From NCBI GenBank assembly GCA_002712045.1, contig PARX01000029.1, positions 39,212-61,158 of the forward strand: a DNA stretch of 21,947 nt, in the 5' to 3' direction. This document shows, in pieces, positions 15,309 to 21,947 of the stretch (positions are counted from its first letter, which is position 1; each line of letters begins with the position of its first letter). Under the pieces are notes generated by a model. That model was not told where the DNA came from. It worked only from the letters and a program-made list of their open reading frames with translations, and did not search any database. The translations under genes and the position numbers were made by a program. The stretch comes from Paracoccaceae bacterium (lineage in GTDB: Bacteria > Pseudomonadota > Alphaproteobacteria > Rhodobacterales > Rhodobacteraceae).

Positions 15309-15977
15309 TTAAGTATGATTAATGGCTGTAAAAAGACCAATTGCTCCAACAAGTATTAAGCTAATGGCCCAAACAGCATCTAGATTAAACCAGGTTTTTG
15401 AGATAAATTTTAGACCCAACCAAAAATAAACAATTATTGCTAAAAATGCGCCAATAAAAGACATAGCTAATGTGTGAATAAGAGCAACAACAAGGGCAGT
15501 TTCTATTTTTGACCCCATTAAAGTCTGGGCTGCTTGATGCCCTGTATCAAAATCTTCAGGTGCGCATAAGCCTAGAAATATTGGAACTAACATCAATCCT
15601 GCTCCATGAGCTAAAGCAGCCAAGAAAGACCACAAAGCGAGTTTTGAGGGGGGTATTCGAGCTAAAAATTTAGGGTGCCGGTTATTTATAAGTAGATAAA
15701 CTCCAAGTGACATTACTAGCAGGCCAGCTGCTATTCTTATCTCGCTTTCCCAAATAATAAAAGAAGTTAGAATTGAAAATGGTAATAGAATAATTAGCAT
15801 TGAAAGCAAATGACCAACACCTAAAGCAATTGTTGCTTTAAATAACGCAGATTTTTTCCGTTCAAAAAGTGCTGCTGATACAGCAAGAGGCCAACCCATT
15901 GCCGGATTGAAACCATGATATATCCCAGAAAAAATGACGGCCCCCCAAAGGGCCGCCATGCTATTTAAATTCTCCAT
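15309..15977 (-). CDS. Polytopic membrane protein, last gene of the methanethiol/sulfide operon
   Basis: This 222-residue protein has about six hydrophobic segments. Histidine-containing small-residue motifs sit in or near the helices: YHGFNPAMGWPLA (about 20-32), GVGHLL (about 53-58) and LAHGAGLML (about 122-130). Such HG...AMGW and GH patterns recall metal or small-anion transporters such as the NicO/UreH-like and NixA-like groups, but I cannot assign a family. It begins 3 bp after the methanethiol oxidase stop on the same strand, so it is almost certainly co-translated with it. A job in exporting or importing a product or metal for that enzyme (sulfide, sulfite, copper) is inference. Confidence 0.8.
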   Translation of the reverse strand: MENLNSMAALWGAVIFSGIYHGFNPAMGWPLAVSAALFERKKSALFKATIALGVGHLLSMLIILLPFSILTSFIIWESEIRIAAGLLVMSLGVYLLINNRHPKFLARIPPSKLALWSFLAALAHGAGLMLVPIFLGLCAPEDFDTGHQAAQTLMGSKIETALVVALIHTLAMSFIGAFLAIIVYFWLGLKFISKTWFNLDAVWAISLILVGAIGLFTAINHT

Positions 15978-15980
15978 TAA

Positions 15981-17381
15981 TTAAACAGATGGGAAACAAA
16001 AACTATCTGTTGAGCAATCGCCACCCTCTAAACGGATTTGGTGTGATCTGTAACCTTTTGGAAAATTAACCCAAAAATCTTTATTTAAAGTAAAATCACC
16101 ATTATCAGCAACATCTGCCATTACCATCGCGGCTCCACGCTCTCCTGGATAGAATTGATCATCCCAAGTGGAATAAAGTGAGTTTGTCCAATATACTCTC
16201 TTACCATCACGACTAATTTCTAACATTTGTGGGCCGTAACCAAATTCCTTACCGTTAGCATGTTTCGTCTTGGTCACAATTCCACCAATTTCTATTTTTC
16301 CATTTAAGACCGGGTTCATTGGATCGCTGACATCGTATTGATGCATTTCACCGGTTCCCCAGCAAGCTACATAGAGATATTTGTCATCTAAACTAAGATC
16401 AATATCTGTGACTAAAGGCGGAACAGCAGAAAACCCTTTTAATAGCTCTGGTAAATCATCTGGATCTGCAGCAACCGGTGGAATAGTTATAGTCTTCTTT
16501 GCTTCAAATGTTCCGTCTTCTTTTCTCCACCATGTAAATATAGCGCCTTCTAAATTTGAAGTATCTACCACAACACCACAAAATCCATATTCTTTTGCTG
16601 GATCGTGCGCAGGACGTATTTCTAACGCCATCTGATGGTTTGCGCCCAAGTCAATTGTTTGCACATTCTTTCTAGCACGAAGATCCCAAAAATGAATTGA
16701 GTGACCATATTTGTTACTTAGAAGATCTTCAGCTACAATCCCATTTTCATATTGTGGAGGTAGACCCCATTCAGAACTGACCATATAATCACGTGGCAAA
16801 TTCCACCAAAAATCGTATCCTTTTTCTTGAGCTCCTCTATCCATCTCATATCGACCTAGAATATCAAAAGTTTCACAATCCATTATAAAGATACCTGGAG
16901 GTCCGTCTGTCCCATCGGCTCCGCCGCCCCCTAATGTTGACACATATATGCCCTCGGGTCCGCAGTGAATAGTATGGGGTCTAGAATATCCAGTTTTCTC
17001 CATTATTTCATCTGCTTCGATTATTCGATGAATTTTAGCTTTTAGGGGTTCTTTTACATCAATAACGTATATCCGTGATGATCTAATTCCTGGTATTATC
17101 AAATAACGTCTTTCAAGAAACGCATGCCCAGTAAGTGGAGATAATGAAGACGAGCATGCATTCCATCCGAAGTGATGAAACTCATCACCTAAATTTGGCA
17201 TAAACAGGCTATGCAATATATCACCATATGTTTTTGATTTTGGGTTAACATCTACAACGGCTAGTCCATCAGGCTTGGAACCATCTGGGCTTAGCATTAA
17301 TGTAAACGCTAATTTCTCAGCTGGTGCCTTCATTGCCAATTCAGCTGTAGCATAAAATGTTGGATCTGGTCGTAAATTCAT
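15981..17381 (-). CDS. mtoX: Methanethiol oxidase, SBP56 / selenium-binding protein family
   Basis: This 466-residue beta-propeller protein spans the full SBP56 family length. Typical motifs include DEFHHFGWNAC (about 66-76), SRPHTIHCGPEG, the glycine-rich STLGGGGADG, GHSIHFWDL, SWGTGEMHQYDVSDP-like CWGTGEMHQYDV and the C-terminal GGDCSTDSFC. The family includes human SELENBP1 and bacterial MtoX, which oxidise methanethiol to formaldehyde, hydrogen sulfide and hydrogen peroxide; bacterial MtoX is copper-dependent. The CSSC motif of SELENBP1 reads CSSS here (C76 kept, S79). No signal peptide is seen, whereas the characterised Hyphomicrobium enzyme is periplasmic. GGGAGA precedes the ATG by about 9 nt. 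Pairing with SQR supports the methanethiol role. Confidence 0.88.
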   Translation of the reverse strand: MNLRPDPTFYATAELAMKAPAEKLAFTLMLSPDGSKPDGLAVVDVNPKSKTYGDILHSLFMPNLGDEFHHFGWNACSSSLSPLTGHAFLERRYLIIPGIRSSRIYVIDVKEPLKAKIHRIIEADEIMEKTGYSRPHTIHCGPEGIYVSTLGGGGADGTDGPPGIFIMDCETFDILGRYEMDRGAQEKGYDFWWNLPRDYMVSSEWGLPPQYENGIVAEDLLSNKYGHSIHFWDLRARKNVQTIDLGANHQMALEIRPAHDPAKEYGFCGVVVDTSNLEGAIFTWWRKEDGTFEAKKTITIPPVAADPDDLPELLKGFSAVPPLVTDIDLSLDDKYLYVACWGTGEMHQYDVSDPMNPVLNGKIEIGGIVTKTKHANGKEFGYGPQMLEISRDGKRVYWTNSLYSTWDDQFYPGERGAAMVMADVADNGDFTLNKDFWVNFPKGYRSHQIRLEGGDCSTDSFCFPSV

Positions 17382-17481
17382 CTATTTTCTCCCTGTTTAA
17401 TAAAATTCTTTGTTATTTTAAAATTGCGTTGACGCCTTTACTTAAGTTAAGACGCAGGATTATTGTTTGATTCTTGTTTTT

Positions 17482-18693
17482 CTAAGTACCTGTTAACCAT
17501 TCGCGGCCTTTCAGCATTACACTCCAATAGACCGTTGGAAGTATTGATTTTTTTAAAAACCATGCCATCCTCCTGGGTTTTGTTGAGTCCCAAGGAAAGG
17601 TAGGCATTACTTTTCCACCGTAGCCAAATTCTGCCAAAATTATTTTGCCTTTTTCGACTGTAAGTGGGCATGACCCATACCCATCGTATTTGGGCGTTGG
17701 ATTATTACCTTTTAAGACTGATAAAATGTTCGAAGCCACAATTGGCGCTTGTTTGCGAACAGCAGCGGCTGTTTTTGCATTTGGAGTGGAAGTCACATCT
17801 CCAATTCCAAAAATATTTGGAAATTTTGTATGTTGTAAAGTTTCTTGATTTACATCAACCCACCCCGCTTCATTGGATATTGGACTTGATTTGATAAAAT
17901 CTGGAGCACATTGAGGTGGGCACACATGAATCATATCGAATTTTTTTTCGACAACTTGGGGGTCTGCATTTTCACTGCTTACTTTAAACCAAGCTATTTT
18001 ATTTTCACCGTCAATTTTAATTAGATTATGACTAAAATCTAAGCTAATCCCATATTTCTTTACATATTCCATAAGAGGTGGAACATATGGAGCACAACCG
18101 AAAAGCACTGGTCCTGCATTGCAAAACGACACGTTCATATCACTTAACTTATTATTTCTTAACCAATGATCACATGACAAATACATTGCTTTTTGAGGTG
18201 CACCAGCGCATTTGATTGGCATAGCAGGCTGAGTAAAGATTGCTTCTTTACCTTTCATCTCTTGGACAAGCTTCCAGGTATAGGGTGCAAGATCATATCG
18301 ATAATTTGAAGTCACACCATTTTTGCCCAGGGCTTCATTAAGTCCTTCTATTGAATCCCAATCTAATTTTAATCCACATGCCACTACCAGTGTTTCGTAT
18401 TTTATAGATGATCCATCAGATAGTTTCACAAGGTTTTTAGCCGGTTCAAACTTTTCCACTTCACCTTTAATTCTTGTTACTCCTGAAGGCCAAACACTTA
18501 AGGTATCCCTACGGGTATCTTCTTTACTAAAAATACCAGCTCCGACCATTGTCCAACCTGGTTGGTAATAGTGATCATCCGATGGTTCGATTATAGTGAT
18601 GTCTAAAGAGCGATCTCTTTTTAGAAGACTTGTAGCAGTTGCTATACCTCCAGCTCCCCCTCCTACGATTAATATTTGTTTTGCGATATCCAT
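17482..18693 (-). CDS. sqr: Sulfide:quinone oxidoreductase, type II (SQOR-like)
   Basis: This 403-residue FAD enzyme has the N-terminal motif VGGGAGG (10-16), HYYQPGWTMVGAG (41-53) and the two redox cysteines of mitochondrial-type SQR: C162 in KCAGAPQKAMYL and C342 in GYGSCPL. FGIGDVTSTPNAKTAAA (295-311) is the second FAD site. The C-terminal PTVYWSVMLKGREW amphipathic stretch fits membrane attachment. It oxidises sulfide to sulfane sulfur on the cytoplasmic membrane, passing electrons to quinone. It is the first gene of the operon with mtoX, so it would consume sulfide released from methanethiol. ATG 18693 is preferred over the TTG at 18705; a run of eight G directly upstream acts as the ribosome binding site. 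Confidence 0.91.
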   Translation of the reverse strand: MDIAKQILIVGGGAGGIATATSLLKRDRSLDITIIEPSDDHYYQPGWTMVGAGIFSKEDTRRDTLSVWPSGVTRIKGEVEKFEPAKNLVKLSDGSSIKYETLVVACGLKLDWDSIEGLNEALGKNGVTSNYRYDLAPYTWKLVQEMKGKEAIFTQPAMPIKCAGAPQKAMYLSCDHWLRNNKLSDMNVSFCNAGPVLFGCAPYVPPLMEYVKKYGISLDFSHNLIKIDGENKIAWFKVSSENADPQVVEKKFDMIHVCPPQCAPDFIKSSPISNEAGWVDVNQETLQHTKFPNIFGIGDVTSTPNAKTAAAVRKQAPIVASNILSVLKGNNPTPKYDGYGSCPLTVEKGKIILAEFGYGGKVMPTFPWDSTKPRRMAWFLKKSILPTVYWSVMLKGREWLTGT

Positions 18694-18695
18694 AT

Positions 18696-18703
18696 CCCCC
18701 CCC
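18696..18703 (-). promoter_or_regulatory. G8 homopolymer serving as ribosome binding site of sqr
   Basis: On the minus strand eight consecutive G residues lie 2 nt before the sqr ATG at 18693 (with AT between). The tract replaces a normal AGGAGG. Its 5' part gives GGGG at usual spacing. Homopolymer runs of this length can slip, which would alter the distance between the Shine-Dalgarno and start. Confidence 0.5.
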
Positions 18704-18717
18704 AAAACTTTATTGTG

Positions 18718-18737
18718 ATAAATATACAGATATTTAT
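18718..18737. promoter_or_regulatory. Perfect 8-bp-arm palindrome, candidate operator of the sqr-mtoX operon
   Basis: The sequence reads ATAAATAT, ACAG, ATATTTAT: two exact 8-bp inverted arms with a 4-bp spacer. It overlaps the predicted -10 element of the sqr promoter, the classic position for a repressor. AT-rich dyads of this sort are bound by ArsR-family regulators, and sulfide-sensing BigR/SqrR proteins of that family control sqr genes in other alphaproteobacteria. The identity of the regulator is inference, and no regulator gene is in the window. Confidence 0.55.
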
Positions 18738-18751
18738 ATTGGAGTTGTCAA
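18723..18751 (-). promoter_or_regulatory. Sigma70-like promoter of the sqr-mtoX operon
   Basis: On the minus strand a perfect -35 TTGACA (18751-18746) is followed after 17 bp by TGTATA (18728-18723), which keeps four to five of the -10 positions. The start of transcription would fall a few bases downstream, leaving a leader of roughly 20-25 nt before the sqr ATG. A palindrome covers the -10 region. Confidence 0.55.
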
Positions 18752-18880
18752 CGAATCTAAACACTACGTTACGTCAAGTTAATTTTTACCATTTATCGCA
18801 ATGACAAATGAGACTTTCCATTTTAATCTTTCAGAAAATTTCAAGTGTTATATCAATGAAAGTGAATTTGGAGATAAATT

Positions 18881-19342
18881 GTGAAATTAAAATATTTGAT
18901 TACATTATTCTTAGTGTTTTTTACTTTGCCCTTGGCGGCTGACATTATGATAAAAGACGCCTTTGCGGTTACAAGCACTCCAAAGTCAAAATCTGGAGCG
19001 ATATTTATGGTTATTCATAATCATGGTAAAAATATTGATCGATTATTGTCTGCAGAGACAGCCATCTCAAAAATGGCACAGTTACATTCTTCTGAGATGG
19101 AGGGTGATGTAATGAAAATGGTTCACGTGAAGGAGGGTTTTGAAGTGCTTTCGTATGGCCACTTGAATCTCGAACAGGGTGGAAAACACATTATGTTAAT
19201 GGGGTTGTCGGAGACCTTGAAGAAAGATAGCTATTTTAAACTTACCTTAGAATTTGTGAATGCAGGTCAAATTGAAGTTGAGGTCTTATACAAAGGAAGT
19301 GCTAAGGTTATGAAAAAAATGGATCATTCCCATGACCATTAG
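18881..19342 (+). CDS. Periplasmic copper chaperone PCu(A)C
   Basis: This 153-residue protein has a clear Sec signal peptide (K2-K4 then a hydrophobic core to about residue 18, cleavage near LAA-D). The copper(I) motif is present: H69, ten residues, M80, then H103-x-M105 in GKHIMLMGL. The second interval is 22 residues by my count, one more than the textbook 21. A His-rich tail (DHSHDH) may add metal sites. PCu(A)C proteins deliver Cu(I) in the periplasm, classically to cytochrome oxidase CuA with Sco. The gene diverges from sqr-mtoX, and mtoX enzymes need copper, so delivery to that enzyme is possible if it is exported. The GTG at 18881 has GGAG about 7 nt upstream. No Sco gene is adjacent. 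Confidence 0.88.
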   Translation: MKLKYLITLFLVFFTLPLAADIMIKDAFAVTSTPKSKSGAIFMVIHNHGKNIDRLLSAETAISKMAQLHSSEMEGDVMKMVHVKEGFEVLSYGHLNLEQGGKHIMLMGLSETLKKDSYFKLTLEFVNAGQIEVEVLYKGSAKVMKKMDHSHDH

Positions 19343-19403
19343 CGCTATGAGATAACACCTACTTTGAACTAAATAAAAATATTTATTAAACCTCTGTTAG
19401 ATT

Positions 19404-19438
19404 GTAATAATTACCTGTATAATTATTTTGAAAATAAT
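19404..19438. promoter_or_regulatory. Palindromes overlapping the sodB promoter region
   Basis: Upstream of sodB a perfect GTAAT-A-ATTAC (19404-19414) precedes a -10-like TATAAT (19418-19423). That is followed by ATTATTTT-G-AAAATAAT (19422-19438), exact 8-bp arms around one base. A good -35 is not visible. Position and AT-rich dyad form suit a metal- or redox-responsive repressor site, but I cannot name the regulator. Confidence 0.35.
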
Positions 19439-19465
19439 AATTGATAGTTAAAAAGGATATTAAAA

Positions 19466-20065
19466 ATGGCATTTGTACTTCCCGATTTACCATATCAGCA
19501 TGATGCGTTAGCTGATTTGGGTATGAGTAAAGAAACTTTAGAATTTCACCATGATTTACATCATAAAGCTTATGTAGATAATGGTAATAAGCTAATTTCT
19601 GGTACGGAATGGGAAAACAAGAGTTTAGAGGAAATTATTGTTGGCACATATAATCCAACAAGTGTAGCGCAAAATGGCATATTTAATAATATTTCACAAC
19701 TCTGGAACCATAATCAATTTTGGGAAATGATGGGGCCATCAGGTAAAAAAATGCCCTCTAATTTGGAACTTAAAATAAACGACTCCTTTGGTTCAGTAGA
19801 TAAATTTAAAGAAGAATTTTGTGCGGCTGGTGTCGGTCAGTTTGGTTCCGGTTGGTGTTGGTTAGTACAGGAAGCAGATGGTGGATTGAAGATAACCAAG
19901 ACGGAAAATGGAGTAAATCCGCTCTGCTTTAATCAAAAAGCTTTGCTTGGATGTGATGTTTGGGAGCATTCTTATTATATTGATTTTAGGAATAAACGAC
20001 CAGTCTATCTGAAAAACTTTCTCGATAATTTGGTTAATTGGGAAAATGTTGCAGAAAGACTATAG
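19466..20065 (+). CDS. sodB: Superoxide dismutase, Fe-type
   Basis: This 199-residue cytoplasmic Fe/Mn-family SOD has metal ligands H28, H82 (LWNHNQFW), D164 and H168 (DVWEHSYY). The residue pattern NNISQLWNH puts a glutamine (Q78) at the position that marks iron enzymes; manganese enzymes carry the glutamine in another place. This supports Fe or cambialistic use. It converts superoxide to hydrogen peroxide and oxygen. It follows the copper chaperone by 123 bp with its own likely promoter. AAGGA precedes the ATG by about 9 nt. No signal peptide is present. Confidence 0.95.
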   Translation: MAFVLPDLPYQHDALADLGMSKETLEFHHDLHHKAYVDNGNKLISGTEWENKSLEEIIVGTYNPTSVAQNGIFNNISQLWNHNQFWEMMGPSGKKMPSNLELKINDSFGSVDKFKEEFCAAGVGQFGSGWCWLVQEADGGLKITKTENGVNPLCFNQKALLGCDVWEHSYYIDFRNKRPVYLKNFLDNLVNWENVAERL

Positions 20066-20084
20066 ACACTAAAATATGGTTTTG

Positions 20085-20101
20085 AATCACTTTAGGTGAT
20101 T
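20085..20101. terminator. Small hairpin between convergent sodB and the LOG-family gene
   Basis: AATCAC-TTTAG-GTGATT forms a perfect 6-bp stem with a 5-nt loop. It ends in a short T run (20100-20103) on the plus strand and is preceded by TTTT on the other side. It lies at the junction of the two convergent genes and overlaps the last codons of the minus-strand gene. It is a weak candidate for a bidirectional terminator because the stem is short and AT-rich. Confidence 0.35.
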
Positions 20102-20647
20102 TTGAAGCAAATCATTTTCCAAATCATCAACAGAATTTATTGTTTTAAATGAGTTCAATAGATCATTATCAGCGAACTCTTGTTTTATGACATGATCTAT
20201 TAACGCTATTAGAGGATCCCAGTAGCCATTTATATTGAGGATGTATAATGGTTTTTTGCTAACCTCTAGTTGTGTCCAGGTTAAAAGTTCAAAAAATTCA
20301 TCTAATGAACCAATACCTCCGGGTAAAGTTATGATAACATCGCTGTTTGTAAACATTATCTTTTTTCTTTCATGCATGTTTTCGGTTATAACGAATGTTG
20401 ATAAATCAACTTTGCCAACCTCTTTTTCCAGCAAGAACTTAGGTATTACTCCAAAGGTAGTTCCCCCATTTTCCTGACAGCTTTTTGCGATTGCTCCCAT
20501 TAAGCCCACATCTCCTGCACCATAAACGAGCCTCCAATTATGCTTGGCAATTATAGCTCCCGTTCGCTTTGCAACTTCAGTAAATGCGTTGTCATTTCCG
20601 TTTCTTGAACCGCAAAAGACACAAATTGATAATTTTGTGGCAATCAT
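20087..20647 (-). CDS. LOG-family protein (nucleotide 5'-monophosphate phosphoribohydrolase)
   Basis: This 186-residue Rossmann-like protein of the TIGR00730/LOG family has the start motif ICVFCGSRNG (8-17), YGAGDVGLMGAIA (42-54), MHERK (91-95, catalytic Arg94) and PGGIGSLDE (109-117, catalytic Glu117). The common PGGxGTxxE has Ser for Thr here. Plant and some bacterial members release cytokinin bases from their 5'-monophosphates. In most bacteria the same fold probably hydrolyses AMP-like nucleotides, so a cytokinin role should not be assumed. The gene is convergent with sodB. AAGGA lies about 9 nt before the ATG. Confidence 0.9.
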   Translation of the reverse strand: MIATKLSICVFCGSRNGNDNAFTEVAKRTGAIIAKHNWRLVYGAGDVGLMGAIAKSCQENGGTTFGVIPKFLLEKEVGKVDLSTFVITENMHERKKIMFTNSDVIITLPGGIGSLDEFFELLTWTQLEVSKKPLYILNINGYWDPLIALIDHVIKQEFADNDLLNSFKTINSVDDLENDLLQNHLK

Positions 20648-20670
20648 TGCAAATAATCCTTAACTGGTGT

Positions 20671-20700
20671 TTGTCATGTTTCTTATAATTGTGTTATGAT
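20671..20700 (+). promoter_or_regulatory. Sigma70-like promoter upstream of the Ig-like envelope protein
   Basis: TTGTCA at 20671-20676 and TATGAT at 20695-20700 are separated by 18 bp and each match consensus at five of six positions. They face the gene that starts at 20785, leaving a leader of about 75-80 nt. The rest of the 137-bp spacer is plain AT-rich sequence. Confidence 0.4.
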
Positions 20701-20784
20701 GAGATTATTTTGTAGACTTAACAAGTCTTAATACTTTTACTATCGATAACTTTAATAAATAAAAATTTTTGAATTGAGAAAACT

Positions 20785-21947
20785 TTGAGAAGCAAATTAA
20801 ATTATACTGAGGCTGTAACGGTATTAATTGTTATATTGATTGGTATTATAATTGGTATTTCAGTTTATAATAATGAAGACATTATTGTTTTAAAAACAGT
20901 TAATGACGTGAAAATCGAAGACACAATAATTGAAGATAGTAATAAAACTGAAATTATAGTGGATTCGGATGCTATCAATAATAAAGATGTGGAATATGAG
21001 AATGGCAGTGGAGAGGTAAAGGAAAATAATAATGAAGTTGTTGAAGAAGTAACCAATCTTCCATCTCCAAAATTTGATTTGTTTAGTATTGACTCATCTG
21101 GATTAGCGACGATCGCTGGAAAAGGTTTAGCGGGACAAGACCTGGAAATTGTCTTAGATGGACAAGTAATTGCAGTGGTAATACCAGACGACAATGGTGA
21201 ATTTGCGATTATTTTAGACCTAGGTATATCAAATAAACCGCGTTCATTGGTCTTAAGAAGTCGCCATAAAGATGGTCGAGAGGTAGTCTCTGATGAAACA
21301 GTTTTGATTACACCAATTTTGGAGACAGATGAACAAGACAAAAATATAATTGTTGCAGAAGAGAGCTCGGATACTAATTCAGATAAACCAAAAGTAGAAG
21401 AAAACAATCATGAAGATGAACAACAAAAAAACATAATTGTTGCAGAAGAGAGCTCAGATACTGTTTTAGATGAACCAAAAGTAGACGAAAATAATGATGA
21501 AGATACTATAGAAATCAATTCGTTAAACAAAACAGAGACAGTTGAGAGTAAAGAGTTAGATACTTCTGATGTTTCTGTAGCAATTGTTTCCTCAAAAGAT
21601 CTAAAGGTTATCTCTCCAGCTGTTCAGACAAATGCTCCCAAAGTTTCAGATGTCATTATTGATGCAATATCTTACGACGCAGAGGGTGAAGTCTTGCTTT
21701 CAGGAAGGGGTGTTGTAGATCAACATATTAGGATTTACGTTGATAACAAGCCCGTAAAAACACGTTCTATTGAGGCAGATGGAACTTGGAGTATGGATTT
21801 GCAGGAAATTGACGCAGGTGTATATATTCTGCGCATTGATCAATTAGACTCTGATGGTGTGGTAACATCAAGAACGGAAACACCATTTCAAAAAGAAACT
21901 AGTCAGGTTGCTAAACAAATGGCTGCACTGGCAAACAATGAAGTTGC
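20785..21947 (+). CDS. Membrane-anchored acidic Ig-like envelope protein, N-terminal part (LysM-type expected)
   Basis: An open frame of 387 visible residues runs off the right edge. TTG at 20785 is the best start: an in-frame stop lies at 20770-20772, no ATG or GTG is available, and the frame begins MRSKLNYTEA followed by a single hydrophobic helix (about 10-29). The helix is followed by a long acidic, low-complexity linker. Ig-like beta domains follow at about residues 92-172 (FSIDSSGLATIAGKG...) and about 290-370 (IDAISYDAEGEVLLSGRG...). Between them is an 87-bp tandem repeat (21328-21501). The layout resembles Rhodobacterales cell-wall proteins that carry a C-terminal LysM peptidoglycan-binding domain; that end would lie outside the window, so the LysM part is inference. 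Confidence 0.75.
   Translation, partial: MRSKLNYTEAVTVLIVILIGIIIGISVYNNEDIIVLKTVNDVKIEDTIIEDSNKTEIIVDSDAINNKDVEYENGSGEVKENNNEVVEEVTNLPSPKFDLFSIDSSGLATIAGKGLAGQDLEIVLDGQVIAVVIPDDNGEFAIILDLGISNKPRSLVLRSRHKDGREVVSDETVLITPILETDEQDKNIIVAEESSDTNSDKPKVEENNHEDEQQKNIIVAEESSDTVLDEPKVDENNDEDTIEINSLNKTETVESKELDTSDVSVAIVSSKDLKVISPAVQTNAPKVSDVIIDAISYDAEGEVLLSGRGVVDQHIRIYVDNKPVKTRSIEADGTWSMDLQEIDAGVYILRIDQLDSDGVVTSRTETPFQKETSQVAKQMAALANNEV
21328..21501 (+). repeat. Two-copy tandem repeat of 87 bp inside the envelope protein gene
   Basis: Two adjacent 29-codon units, 21328-21414 and 21415-21501, both begin GATGAACAA and share a long core around ATAATTGTTGCAGAAGAGAG. They encode acidic segments with the shared core NIIVAEESSDT and a PKV-E/D-EN tail. 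They differ at a minority of positions, so the duplication is not brand new. It extends the flexible linker in frame. Confidence 0.85.

Noticed and set aside
17425..17456. TGCGT/ACGCA pairing between sqr and mtoX as an attenuator
   Set aside because: The stem is 5 bp with a 22-nt loop and lacks a U tract; too weak to claim.
20087..20647. Cytokinin-activating enzyme as the function of the LOG-family gene
   Set aside because: The family is universal in bacteria and motifs do not show cytokinin specificity; only the phosphoribohydrolase family call is supported.
20865..21407. Minus-strand open frame of 180 residues rich in Ser
   Set aside because: It is the antisense of the acidic, repeat-bearing envelope protein frame; its Ser/Thr-rich low-complexity composition mirrors Glu/Asp codons on the real strand.

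Overview
The window looks like a chromosomal stretch of an AT-rich marine alphaproteobacterium, most likely a Rhodobacterales (Roseobacter-clade) pelagic lineage. The grounds are the osmolyte and methylated-sulfur enzyme set, a 103-residue protein of a type I associate with Rhodobacterales next to efp, and an N-anchored Ig-like envelope protein like those of that order. The taxonomic call is from recognition only. Genes are tightly packed, and no non-coding gap exceeds about 205 bp. I saw no tRNA or rRNA gene, CRISPR array, insertion sequence or phage gene.

Left part (1-5756): a partial ectoine hydrolase gene (doeA) on the minus strand diverges from a plus-strand run. That run encodes a histidinol-dehydrogenase-family enzyme of the sulfopropanediol-dehydrogenase (HpsN) type, an EamA/DMT transporter, a BetA-like GMC flavoprotein and a GhrA-like 2-hydroxyacid dehydrogenase. 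This is catabolism of small polar metabolites; the exact substrates are not fixed by the sequence.

Central part (5821-11287): a Tas-like aldo/keto reductase, then a compact operon for carnitine breakdown. It holds a beta-keto acid cleavage enzyme (dehydrocarnitine cleavage), a Rieske oxygenase with quaternary-amine-type active-site features, a fused L-carnitine dehydrogenase/hotdog thioesterase, and a short-chain dehydrogenase overlapping it by GTGA. The expected flow is carnitine to 3-dehydrocarnitine, to betainyl-CoA plus acetoacetate, to glycine betaine. The Rieske enzyme would act just before or just after this route.

Housekeeping block (11306-15225): a small conserved protein diverges from efp across a palindrome-rich spacer. 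There follow a second EamA transporter (minus), a Tat-exported MsrB, MeaB-type GTPase and ribosomal protein L28.

Sulfur/redox block (15309-20065): a minus-strand operon encodes a type II sulfide:quinone oxidoreductase, an SBP56-family methanethiol oxidase and a polytopic membrane protein. It diverges from a periplasmic PCu(A)C copper chaperone gene followed by Fe-type superoxide dismutase. Together they suggest methanethiol oxidation with handling of the sulfide and, less directly, the reactive oxygen. A sigma70-like promoter overlapped by a perfect palindrome precedes the sqr gene.

Right end: a LOG-family nucleotide phosphoribohydrolase (minus), then the start of an envelope protein with a TM anchor, acidic tandem repeats and Ig-like domains, cut by the window edge.
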